A stretch of DNA of 64,000 nt. Source: CAZOWM01 sp964583615 (lineage in GTDB: Bacteria; Spirochaetota; B62-G9; DRHN01). Both the position numbers and the translations under genes were made by a program. Numbering within the stretch: the stretch's first letter is position 1; each line of letters opens with the position of its first letter. A model generated the notes under the pieces. That model was not told where the DNA came from, searched no databases, and worked only from the letters and a program-made list of their open reading frames with translations. The stretch is from NCBI GenBank assembly GCA_964583615.1, contig CAZOWM010000006.1, positions 32,493 to 96,492 on the forward strand. Reading direction: 5' to 3'. Below, in pieces: positions 8,849 through 17,006 of this stretch.

Positions 8849-9512
8849 ATGAAGATCGGGGTGAGCAGCTACACCTGGGCGTGGGGAGTGGGAATAAAGG
8901 GGTTCGAACCCGCGCGGCATCGAGCTCGAGGCGGGAACACGTGGTATTGAGCCGGAGCATCTCTTGCGGTATCTGCGAATTGCGAAGAAAATAAAGTCGA
9001 AGATCGTCCGGACGATTACACACATGCTCGATAAAGAGGCAGCTGCATGGATGAAGGAGGTGCTTTCGGAGTACCAAAAAGAAGGGATTTCGATCGCGCT
9101 CGAAAACCACGATGAGCACCAGACTGCAGAGCTTGCAGATTTCATCGAAAGGCTGGGAAACCCTTACCTCGGAGTGTGTCTCGACACGGTGAACTCATTT
9201 GCTGCACTCGAACCTCCGGATGTCGTGGTGAAAACACTCGGACCTCATACACTCAATCTGCATGTGAAGGACTTTGATGTGGTAAGGGTGCAGAGCCAGC
9301 TCGGATTTTTGATCCAGGGGCGCCCCGCAGGAAGTGGAAGACTCGATATTCCGGGGATCGTAAGTCTTCTGCAGGAAATGGGCAGAGACCCCAATGCGAT
9401 CCTCGAGCTCTGGACTCCTTTTGAGGACAGTATTAAAAAGACAGTGGAGAAGGAAGATTCATGGGCGGCGGAGAGTCTCTCATATCTGCGAACGGTGATA
9501 CCGAGTGCTTGA
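8849..9512 (+). pseudogene. sugar phosphate isomerase/epimerase with internal deletion
   Basis: A good start (ATG 8849 after GGAG) opens a frame reading MKIGVSSYTWAWGVGIKGFEP, the typical N terminus of a TIM-barrel xylose-isomerase-like protein. It reaches a stop near 8950. Another frame then takes over with GIELEAGTRGIEPEHLLRYL and runs to 9512. It keeps the metal-site text IALENHDEHQTAELADF, VCLDTVNSF and LNLHVKDFDV. The whole spans about 220 codons against roughly 270-280 in the family, so some 55 residues between the first strand and the third helix are gone, with a frame change at the junction. It is therefore broken unless restarted internally. The right-hand piece alone would lack the first barrel strands. 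Confidence 0.75.
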
Positions 9513-9628
9513 AATAAAAATATGCTACGATTATGCGATTTCCTGATGCTTTTCCGGAGGAAATAGCTATTAGAGAGGGAGGAGATTTTTTCCTGACCTT
9601 ATAGACATATGGTTCGAATACGAAGCGC

Positions 9629-9807
9629 TCAGTTTATCTGTATGCTTCTCAGCCACTTCACCCAGCGGCCGCCGTATACATCCTCTGCCACGACGCGGAC
9701 CGGGAACCCGTGTTCCTGTGGAAGCTTTTTCCCGTTTACACGAAGTGCAAGAATGATGAAGAGGTTTTCCACATAAAATACACAAGCTTTTTCATCGAAT
9801 TCTCTCC
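9629..9807 (-). pseudogene. remnant of a sulfite-oxidase-like molybdopterin oxidoreductase
   Basis: One minus-strand frame reads REFDEKACVFYVENLFII, then LALRVNGKKLPQEHGFPVRV and VAEDVYGGRWVKWLRSIQI before a stop at 9629. The segment N-G-x-x-L-P-x-E-H-G-F-P-x-R and the following Y-G-x-x-x-V-K-W-L are strongly typical of the molybdopterin domain of sulfite-oxidase/MsrP-like proteins. Only about 60 codons remain of a protein that normally has 200 or more, and no start codon with a ribosome site is present. It appears to be a decayed gene. Confidence 0.65.
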
Positions 9808-9893
9808 AAATATTTTTATAACTAATATTATAATAATACTATAATAATATTAAATAGGTGTCTGGTATAGGAAAACCTGTGGATGCACGCGGT

Positions 9894-11900
9894 TTACCGG
9901 AAAATGATCACTCCTTTTTCTTGAAGACTGGCGACGTCCTTTTCCACATTTTCACCTTCGAGCGGGTTGTAAGTGAGGTAAAGCACATCGCCATCGGACA
10001 GGCCGCCCTCCCCACTGTTTTTCACAAGCGCGGAGATCGAGTTGATGATGTTGTTATTCAGGTACACCACGGAAAGATCAGTCATCCCCTCGAGAGCTGT
10101 GATGTCGGATATGCTGTTGAATCCCAAATTGAGATAGCTGAGCTTTTTCAATTTGAGCAGTGGAGCAATGTCTGAGATCCGGTTTGTGTCCAATATGAGC
10201 GTGGTGAGGTTTTCCAAATCTCTGAGCGCTGAAACGTCGCTGATGCTGTTGTTGTTGAGATAGAGTGTGGAAAGCTGTGTGAGGCCTGCCAGCGGACTAA
10301 CGTTCTCTATCAGGTTGTAGTCGAGAATAAGGCTTGTGAGGTTCACGAGGCCCGACAGGTAACTGACGTCTTGGATGCTGTTTTCGTAGAGGTAGAGCAC
10401 CCTGAGGCCTGTGAGATTTTCAACTGGTGTCAGGTCAGAAATCTCGTTATTGTGCAGATACAGTACTGTGAGGTTCGTCAAGTTTCGGAGCGGCCAGATG
10501 TTCTCGATGTAGTTGTCGTTGAGCACAAGGCAGGTGAGCTTTTCGAGCGGCGCAAGTGGTGCGACGTCTGTAATGTTGTTGTAATCGAGCACGAGCGTCG
10601 TCAGGTTCGTGAGACCACCGAGGTGCGGCAATGTTTCGTCCGAGATGCCGTTGTTACTCAGATACAGACGGGTGAGATTGAAAAGCCCTGCAAGCGGAGC
10701 CACGTCGCATACGGTGTTTTCGTTGAGGTTCAAAAACACGAGGTTTTGCAATGACGCGATGGGAGAGATGTCTTCGATGTTGTTGTAGCTCAGCACGAGG
10801 TGCGTGAGGTTCACACAGTCCTGGATACCGGTGAGGTCTGCAATATCCCTTCCACTCGCATTGAGCGCCTCGAGCGCCTCGAGATCGGACGTGTAGATAT
10901 CGCCTTCAGGCTTGTCGATTGCCTCTCGAACGGCTTCTTCGAGGTTCGGGTCGGTGAAGTAGGTGAGGATGTGCGTGGGTCTGACAGAGTCGAGTGTAAC
11001 GCTGACACCGTATCCGATGAATACATCCTTTGCGATAAATGCTCCCTTTGCGATCACGTCCCTCTGCATCCATATGGTTCCGTTCGGAGCGAAGAGATTG
11101 GCAAAAATTTTGCTGTACCGTCCGATTTGTACTGCCTTTGGAAATCTGCTCAGGTATCTTCCGCCGCCGTTCGTCCCGCCCACGTAGATGTACACGTCTT
11201 TTGCACTGATATCGGTGTGTTGTCCAGGGCCGATGTAGCTTTTTATATATGTAGTGAGCTGGTTGTTGATGATGATCTCCGTTGGGCCTTCAATAGTGAT
11301 TTGTGCCTTGTAGTATCCGAGCTCGAGGTTTTCCATGTGATAGGTTCCGCCTTTCAGGATGAGGGTTCCGAATGCCCTCACCTCGACCTCTCCGTAGTGG
11401 CCGGGTTCGAGGACCAGATCCTCGCCCCAGTACACGGTGATGTTTTCCGTTCCCGGCTCTGCTGCGGGGGTTTGTGGCAAAATGACCTCAGGTGTACACT
11501 CTGCGTACAGGCCCTCTTCTCCCCGTATTTCACCCTCGTTTCTCAGGGAATCGGCGTACACGTTGTACACGGAAGCTCCACAATGTATTTCGACGTGCTC
11601 ACCGTAAATCGATGTGTCATGCTCAAAATACACGTCACGCTCGATGAGAACTCCTCTTTCGGGAGGGGGTTCTGATTCAGAGCGAAACTGGTCTCCCTCC
11701 CAGGAGGGTGAGACACCGACGTTCCCGCTGTGCACTTTTGAACTTCCGAGTATGCACACATTCTCGATTGCATATACCGAGTAGTCCGCGATTGCATTTC
11801 CTTCGTAATCAATCACGTTGAAGGAAGCTCCCAGTCCTGCAACGGCGGAAAAAAGGAAGAATATTCCAATTAAAATTATAAATGAAAGTGCTTTTCTCAT
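9894..11900 (-). CDS. secreted leucine-rich-repeat protein with N-terminal beta-solenoid-like domain
   Basis: The 668-aa protein starts at ATG 11900 after GGAGG. Residues 1-25 form a cleavable signal peptide (MRKALSFIILIGIFFLFSAV). Residues about 26-320 are rich in short beta motifs and contain a part also seen in many secreted proteins next to anchoring domains (NLFAPNGTIWMQRDVIAKGA, then FIAKDVFIGYGVSVTLDS). Residues about 340-660 hold 12-13 repeats of 22 residues with the pattern LTxLxLxxNxIxDVxPLAxL, as in internalin/SDS22-type LRRs. Such proteins bind other proteins at the cell surface. No transmembrane or LPXTG-type anchor is visible at the C terminus. It lies 39 nt after a choice-of-anchor-D lipoprotein gene, probably in one transcript. 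Confidence 0.85.
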   Translation of the reverse strand: MRKALSFIILIGIFFLFSAVAGLGASFNVIDYEGNAIADYSVYAIENVCILGSSKVHSGNVGVSPSWEGDQFRSESEPPPERGVLIERDVYFEHDTSIYGEHVEIHCGASVYNVYADSLRNEGEIRGEEGLYAECTPEVILPQTPAAEPGTENITVYWGEDLVLEPGHYGEVEVRAFGTLILKGGTYHMENLELGYYKAQITIEGPTEIIINNQLTTYIKSYIGPGQHTDISAKDVYIYVGGTNGGGRYLSRFPKAVQIGRYSKIFANLFAPNGTIWMQRDVIAKGAFIAKDVFIGYGVSVTLDSVRPTHILTYFTDPNLEEAVREAIDKPEGDIYTSDLEALEALNASGRDIADLTGIQDCVNLTHLVLSYNNIEDISPIASLQNLVFLNLNENTVCDVAPLAGLFNLTRLYLSNNGISDETLPHLGGLTNLTTLVLDYNNITDVAPLAPLEKLTCLVLNDNYIENIWPLRNLTNLTVLYLHNNEISDLTPVENLTGLRVLYLYENSIQDVSYLSGLVNLTSLILDYNLIENVSPLAGLTQLSTLYLNNNSISDVSALRDLENLTTLILDTNRISDIAPLLKLKKLSYLNLGFNSISDITALEGMTDLSVVYLNNNIINSISALVKNSGEGGLSDGDVLYLTYNPLEGENVEKDVASLQEKGVIIFR

Positions 11901-11939
11901 TGTACTGCCTCCGCTTCACAAAATCGGGTGTTATCTGAT

Positions 11940-14558
11940 CTAATCATTTCCCTCGAATCTCAGTGTATAGGGTGTCACAACCGGATCGTTGTAGTTGATC
12001 GCAATTTCCAGCCACTTGCTCCCCTCGCTCTGCGGACTGAATGTAACAGAAAACGTCGTGCTCCAGCCCGGAAATATGTAGGTGTTCAGGTCCGTTGAGT
12101 TCAAATCGAGATCGAAATCCGACACATTCCCTCCTGTGATCACAATGCTCGGGATAAGAAGGTCGTCCGGACCGTTGTTCCATATGGTGAACACCGCAGG
12201 AGTACTGCTCGAGCCGACCGGCACTTCTTCGAAATCGTCGTATTTAGAGCCGTCAGGATATAAGGTTGCGCCTACCCAAACCTCTATGTCGACGACCGGC
12301 GGGAGCCCTACCATTCCCTCCACCCTGAAGGTGTACAGATCTTCATCAGGGTCGTTGCTGATGATCGTGATTTCGGCCCACTTGTCGCCCGGATAGGTGG
12401 GCGAAAAGGATATATCGAACGTGCTGGAGCTGCCCGGACCGATGGGAGGGATGGAATAGTCGATGAGAAACTGGTCCGTGTCACCGTCGGTGACCAGAAT
12501 ACCGCTGATGATGAGAGACGCGGTTCCGCTGTTTTCGATGGTGAAGGTGTCAGTCTTTGTATCTCCCTCCTGCACATGCCCGAAGAAGTGGATACCGGAA
12601 CCGTTTGGAAGATCGATGAAATCCTGCCGCACATGGATATCGGAAACCGGTGTTTCACCCTCACCTGTAACGGTAAAGAGGTATGGATTATTCCACGGGT
12701 CATTGCTGTCAACTGAAGACGTTACCGATTTTACTCCCGAACCGGCAGGGGTGAAGGAGATGCTGAAAGAGGTGTTTCCACCCGCAGGAACGACCGTGTC
12801 TGTTGATGATTCGTCGAGTATGAAGTCCGATGTATCTCCGGAAGATAAGGAAATGCTTCCAATGAGAAGATCGGAGTCCCCGTTGTTTTGGATTGTGAAA
12901 ACCACGGGTGAGCTGCTCTCACCCTCGAGTACAGTTCCGAAGTCGTGGGCATCGGGTGCCCCGTTTGAAATGGGAATTCCTCCTTTTGTGATTCTCATTT
13001 CAGGGAGCGCCGTCTCACCCTCAACAACGAAGGAGAAGATGTTGTCGTCTGGATCAGAGTTTACTATGGTAATCTCGGCAGCGCACGGGTCCATACTGTC
13101 CGGAGAAAATATGACGGAAAATGTGTCAGTGCCTCCGGAAGGTATCGAGCACGGAAGTGATGGGGCGTTTTGTATGGAGAAATTCGTTGACGATGAAGTT
13201 ATGCTTGTGACAGTGAGGTTCGCAGCGCCGCTATTTTCCACTGTGAAGACCTGATGCGGGCTCGAATCTCCGATTTCTACAGGTCCGAAATCGTATCCAA
13301 GGCTTCCCGGGGTTATCACCGAACCGCCTCTTCTCACTGTTATGTCCGGTACTGGAATCGGAGAGGCGTAGCCGACCACGGTGAACAGGTACTCGAATGT
13401 GTCGGGATCATTGCTTGCGACCGTGATGTCCGATGATTTGAATCCGTCAGGGACTGAGGGCCCGAATGTGAGAGTAAACGAGCTGGTCTGCGTATCACCA
13501 GGAGGAAGGCTGAACAGAGTTGCGCTCGTGTCCACAGTGAATTGCGCGGGATCGGTGCTTGTGATGTTTGAAATATGTAGGACATCGGTGCCCCTGTTTC
13601 CGAGAGTGACCGTAACCGGGGTGCTCATGTCACCGACCATGACGGTCCCAAAGTCGAAGCCCACAGTGTCGTGTACGACTTCGTCAGCGCCGATCACCAC
13701 ATACAGATCCGGAACTTTCGGTTCTCCTTGCCCTGTGAGGGAAAATGAGTACGGATTTTCGTCTGTATCGTTGTTTTCGATGACCACTGTTGCCGTTCTC
13801 TGGCCCGACTCTGAGGGAGAAAAGTGTATGGAAAAGCCTGTGACTTCCCCCGGAAGGAGAGTGTAACTGGTGGTTGAGTCATCGAGAAAATAATCAGACT
13901 GAGTGCCCGAATCGATGGAGATGCTGTTGATGAGCAGTGTATCGGTTCCGGTGTTTTCTATACTGAAGTTTGAAGGCTCACTCGAGTCGCCGATCAGCAC
14001 TGTGCCGAAATCGTTTCCCATGGATCCGTTCGGCACTTCGGTTCCGTCTTTTTCCAGAGCAATGTCGGCCACCGGTATCTGCGAGCCATACCCTTCGATA
14101 GTAAACGTATAGGATGATTCGTCAGGATCATTGCTTTTCACGGCAACAGTTGCAGATGCATACCCCTCAGAGGAAGGCTGAAATCGGATCGAAAAGTTCA
14201 TACTGCCCTGAGCAGAAATAACGGAACCAGGGGCGGAGAAGATTACGGTGAACTGGCCGCCATTCACAGAGGAGAGGGAGATATTCTCCACTGTGAGCGG
14301 GTTGAGGCCCGTGTTTTCGATGGTGAACGTGGCGGTGTTGTGCGTTTCGACCTGGAGCGTTCCGAAATCGTACACGCCTGATGCGTCCGGGATGTCAATA
14401 TTTTCGCCGATTTTTATGTTGATATCAGGGAGGTGTGCGTCCTGGATTACTCCCATGAAGTCGACCCGTGAGCTGCACCCGAACTCCAGGAGCAAAAATG
14501 GGATACCGAACGAAACTGCGAGAAAAACCTTCCATACTTTTTCACACATAAATGACAT
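11940..14558 (-). CDS. lipoprotein with seven choice-of-anchor D (ASPM/SPD-2/Hydin-like) repeats
   Basis: The 872-aa protein begins with a signal and lipobox (FLLLEFGCSS, Cys at about residue 28). It then has seven consecutive immunoglobulin-like repeats of about 117 residues. Each opens with a PDI-V strand and Y/H-DFGTV, and runs through FTIENTG, LxPGxxTxFSIxFSP, IxSNDPDxxxYxFTVxG. This is the choice-of-anchor D / HYDIN family, whose repeats act as surface stalks or adhesion scaffolds. ATG 14558 or ATG 14549 could be the start; neither has a strong ribosome site. It probably forms a surface-protein operon with the downstream LRR gene. Confidence 0.85.
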   Translation of the reverse strand: MSFMCEKVWKVFLAVSFGIPFLLLEFGCSSRVDFMGVIQDAHLPDINIKIGENIDIPDASGVYDFGTLQVETHNTATFTIENTGLNPLTVENISLSSVNGGQFTVIFSAPGSVISAQGSMNFSIRFQPSSEGYASATVAVKSNDPDESSYTFTIEGYGSQIPVADIALEKDGTEVPNGSMGNDFGTVLIGDSSEPSNFSIENTGTDTLLINSISIDSGTQSDYFLDDSTTSYTLLPGEVTGFSIHFSPSESGQRTATVVIENNDTDENPYSFSLTGQGEPKVPDLYVVIGADEVVHDTVGFDFGTVMVGDMSTPVTVTLGNRGTDVLHISNITSTDPAQFTVDTSATLFSLPPGDTQTSSFTLTFGPSVPDGFKSSDITVASNDPDTFEYLFTVVGYASPIPVPDITVRRGGSVITPGSLGYDFGPVEIGDSSPHQVFTVENSGAANLTVTSITSSSTNFSIQNAPSLPCSIPSGGTDTFSVIFSPDSMDPCAAEITIVNSDPDDNIFSFVVEGETALPEMRITKGGIPISNGAPDAHDFGTVLEGESSSPVVFTIQNNGDSDLLIGSISLSSGDTSDFILDESSTDTVVPAGGNTSFSISFTPAGSGVKSVTSSVDSNDPWNNPYLFTVTGEGETPVSDIHVRQDFIDLPNGSGIHFFGHVQEGDTKTDTFTIENSGTASLIISGILVTDGDTDQFLIDYSIPPIGPGSSSTFDISFSPTYPGDKWAEITIISNDPDEDLYTFRVEGMVGLPPVVDIEVWVGATLYPDGSKYDDFEEVPVGSSSTPAVFTIWNNGPDDLLIPSIVITGGNVSDFDLDLNSTDLNTYIFPGWSTTFSVTFSPQSEGSKWLEIAINYNDPVVTPYTLRFEGND

Positions 14559-14929
14559 CCATTACAAACGGGGTATGGATGTGAAACTAGCTGATCATGA
14601 ACTTCTCTCCACCGTTTTGTCTGTATTGTATACTTTTGTATAATTTTTGCACCAAGGAGGAACCTCACACTTTCTGTATGACTACAAAAGCATATCCAAA
14701 TATAGCACTATTTTATCAATTTTCAGGAAATAAGTATAATTTAATGCACTTTATTTATAAATTTAATGTTGAAAATAGTCTAAAAATTAATTCACTCTAA
14801 TATTATTTAATATTTTTTATACTAATTTATCCAATTATTGTAATTGGATGTACTCAGCGTTACCAAAATATTCACCGATCTGTAATGAAAAAGCTTCGCT
14901 CGACAGAGGCGTGCCGTGCACGGAAAGTA

Positions 14930-14958
14930 TTTACAATGCTGCAATACTGATGTAGGAT
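14930..14958 (+). promoter_or_regulatory. candidate promoter of the kinase-isomerase-ATPase genes
   Basis: TTTACA (14930-14935), a 17-nt spacer and TAGGAT (14953-14958) resemble a sigma-70 promoter 60 nt before the FGGY kinase start. The match to the -10 consensus is only four of six. Confidence 0.35.
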
Positions 14959-14964
14959 TTACCT

Positions 14965-14990
14965 ACCTGCACAACAGATGCAGGTTTTTT
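14965..14990 (+). terminator. terminator-like hairpin upstream of the kinase gene
   Basis: ACCTGC (14965-14970) pairs with GCAGGT (14980-14985) across a 9-nt loop, and a run of T (14985-14990) follows. GTAGG (14952-14956) can alternatively pair with CCTAC (14962-14966). No gene ends upstream on this strand, so it might attenuate the downstream kinase gene rather than end a transcript. Confidence 0.4.
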
Positions 14991-15018
14991 CGCAAAGAAG
15001 CATTTTCGGGTCGGTTCC

Positions 15019-16503
15019 ATGGAATCGTATATCATCGCTGTAGATCTCGGTACTACGAATATCAAGACAGGAATCTTCGACTCTTCAATGACTGAGGTGA
15101 GTGTGCGCTCTGTGGCAGTGAGCTACACAGCTGAGAACAGGTTTGTCGAGTTTGATGCAGAGGCGTACTGGAACTGCTGCAAGGACGCAGTGAGGAGTGC
15201 TCTTCGAGAATCGGAAATCCTGAGCGGGGAGGTATGCGGCATCTCGCTCACCGGGCAGGCTGAGTCGCTCGTTCTTCTTGACAGAAAAAACAGGGTGTTG
15301 AGAAGAGGCATTTCCTGGATGGATGGCCGCTCGATTGAGGAATGCGCATACCTGAAGGAAAGGTTCGACATCAAAGCAGGGTATGAAATAACGGGTCAGC
15401 CCGATATAATCCCCACCTGGCCGGTGACAAAGATACTCTGGCTGAAGACCCATGAGGCAGACGTATTCGAGAAGGCGGGAACGTACATGCTCATAAAAGA
15501 TTACATCCTCTACAGGCTGACAGGAAAGATGCTTGCAGAATACACGGTGTATAACTTCACCTACTATCTGGATATTCACAGAAAATGCTACTGGGAGGAC
15601 ATGCTTGATTTCGTCGGTGTGAAAAATAGCCAGCTGCCCGAACTTGTCGAACCGGGGAGTTGCGCGGGGACGATACGCGGCGAGGTTGCCGCGGACCTCG
15701 GTCTGAAACCTCACGTCACCGTAAACACAGGGGCGCTCGATCACTTTGCAGGAATGATAGGAACCGGTAACGTACGTGAGGGCGTCGTAACCGAAACCAC
15801 AGGCACCGTGCTTGCAATTGCCACCCTTGTGAAGAAACCGGTAATCAGCGAGTATAAGATTCCCTGCCACTACGGGGCACTGAGAAATAAATACGTGCTG
15901 CTTCCTGTGTGTGAAAGCGGAGGGATCAGCATGGAGTGGTTTAAAAAGGAGTTCTGTGCGGACATCACATACGGCGAGCTGAACAGAGAAATCGAAAAGT
16001 CGATGGGCCGGTGCAGTGAGATAATTTTTTTGCCCTACCTTACCGGGACGAACTCTCCAGAGTACGATGTGCACGCGCGTGGCGTGTTTTACGGATTGCG
16101 GGTTCAGCACACGAGAGCAGACCTCGCGCGCGCAGTCATGGAGGGCGTGGCCTACCTCCTGAAAAAAAATCTGGAGCTCCTCGAACACATGGGCGTGCGT
16201 GCAGACCGGCTCATATCGGCGGGAGGGGGCTCGAAGTCGTCGGTATGGAACCAGATAAAGGCTGACATTACGGAAAAGCGGATACAGATACCGGGTTCCG
16301 AGGAGGCGGCCTCCCTCGGCGCAGCGATGCTCGCGGCAGTGGAGCACGGATTCTATGCCTCAGTCGAGGATGCTGTGGATGCGCACGTGAAGATAAAAAA
16401 GACATATGAGCCGTGTAAAAAGAGAGTGTACAGGGCAGGGTACAGGATGTTTCTCGATATCTACCGGAGGCTCGTGCCTGTGTTTCGAGGAACGAAATTG
16501 TAA
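15019..16503 (+). CDS. FGGY-family carbohydrate kinase (xylulokinase-like)
   Basis: The 494-aa length is typical of FGGY kinases. The N-terminal ATPase fold opens with AVDLGTTNIKTGIFD. The first half has GISLTGQAESLVLLD, ISWMDGRS and TNTGALDH-type text (TVNTGALDHFAGMIGTGNV) with the catalytic Asp. The C-terminal half has LISAGGGSKSSVWNQIKADI, the FGGY signature region. These enzymes phosphorylate pentuloses, hexonates or polyols in the cytoplasm. The next gene, 18 nt away, encodes a cupin resembling lyxose isomerases. D-xylulose or a related ketose is therefore a reasonable but unproven substrate. Confidence 0.88.
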   Translation: MESYIIAVDLGTTNIKTGIFDSSMTEVSVRSVAVSYTAENRFVEFDAEAYWNCCKDAVRSALRESEILSGEVCGISLTGQAESLVLLDRKNRVLRRGISWMDGRSIEECAYLKERFDIKAGYEITGQPDIIPTWPVTKILWLKTHEADVFEKAGTYMLIKDYILYRLTGKMLAEYTVYNFTYYLDIHRKCYWEDMLDFVGVKNSQLPELVEPGSCAGTIRGEVAADLGLKPHVTVNTGALDHFAGMIGTGNVREGVVTETTGTVLAIATLVKKPVISEYKIPCHYGALRNKYVLLPVCESGGISMEWFKKEFCADITYGELNREIEKSMGRCSEIIFLPYLTGTNSPEYDVHARGVFYGLRVQHTRADLARAVMEGVAYLLKKNLELLEHMGVRADRLISAGGGSKSSVWNQIKADITEKRIQIPGSEEAASLGAAMLAAVEHGFYASVEDAVDAHVKIKKTYEPCKKRVYRAGYRMFLDIYRRLVPVFRGTKL

Positions 16504-16520
16504 CAAAGGAGGACCAAGAC

Positions 16521-16997
16521 GTGGCAAATGCTGATCTGGAACTTGTGGGTTCGGAGAAAAACAAAGCGCTTGAGATTTGCAGGAAAAGTTTTGACGAATG
16601 GGGTTTGTCCATACCCGATGTGCCGTCGTGCCTGTTTCACTTCGGGCTGCACGATTTTTACAGCATAGGCGAGATAGAGTTCGACATCAACAACAACATC
16701 GAAGAAGGGTACTGCGGTAAGTTCATATTCATCATGAAAGGGCAGACCTGCCCCATGCACTTTCACAGAATCAAGCATGAGACATTTTACCTGGTTAAAG
16801 GCGAAGTCGAAATGGAAACCGAGGACGAAAAAGTGGTGATGAGGCAGGGAGATATCAAGATCATGCCGCAGAACACGAAACATCGATTCACCGGTCTACG
16901 GCACAGCCTCATTCTCGAGTGCTCGAAACCTGACATCATGAGTGACAGCATCTTTGATGACCCGAGGATCGCACGGGTAATCGAGAAATATTCGTGA
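16521..16997 (+). CDS. cupin-fold sugar isomerase (D-lyxose isomerase-like)
   Basis: The start is GTG 16521 after AAGGAGG. The 158-aa single-cupin protein has the metal-site text CPMHFHRIKHETFYLVKGEV and GDIKIMPQNTKHRF, giving two His, one Glu and a later His. The C-terminal segment FDDPRIARVIEKY resembles the D-lyxose/D-mannose isomerase branch of cupins. It is tucked between a sugar kinase (18 nt) and a P-type ATPase (9 nt). I infer isomerisation of an aldose to the ketose phosphorylated by the kinase. Other cupin roles cannot be excluded. Confidence 0.65.
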   Translation: MANADLELVGSEKNKALEICRKSFDEWGLSIPDVPSCLFHFGLHDFYSIGEIEFDINNNIEEGYCGKFIFIMKGQTCPMHFHRIKHETFYLVKGEVEMETEDEKVVMRQGDIKIMPQNTKHRFTGLRHSLILECSKPDIMSDSIFDDPRIARVIEKYS

Positions 16998-17006
16998 GGG
17001 TCTTTT

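Larger units (their letters stand above)
14559..15018. other. intergenic region between divergent genes
   Basis: There is no convincing coding frame. The part 14690-14850 is very AT-rich and probably carries promoters for the minus-strand surface-protein genes. The right part carries a promoter-like pair and a hairpin before the kinase gene (listed separately). Confidence 0.5.

Noticed and set aside
8891..8906. GGGTTCGAACCC resembling a tRNA T-arm
   Set aside because: It lies inside the codons for GIKGFEP of the sugar isomerase remnant, and no acceptor, D-arm or anticodon arm surrounds it.
10371..11675. Two long plus-strand frames (127 and 291 aa) over the LRR gene
   Set aside because: They are shadows created by the regular LRR repeats on the other strand, with no ribosome site or known motif.
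15085..16347. 420-aa minus-strand frame over the kinase
   Set aside because: The plus-strand kinase has a full set of family motifs; the minus frame has none.
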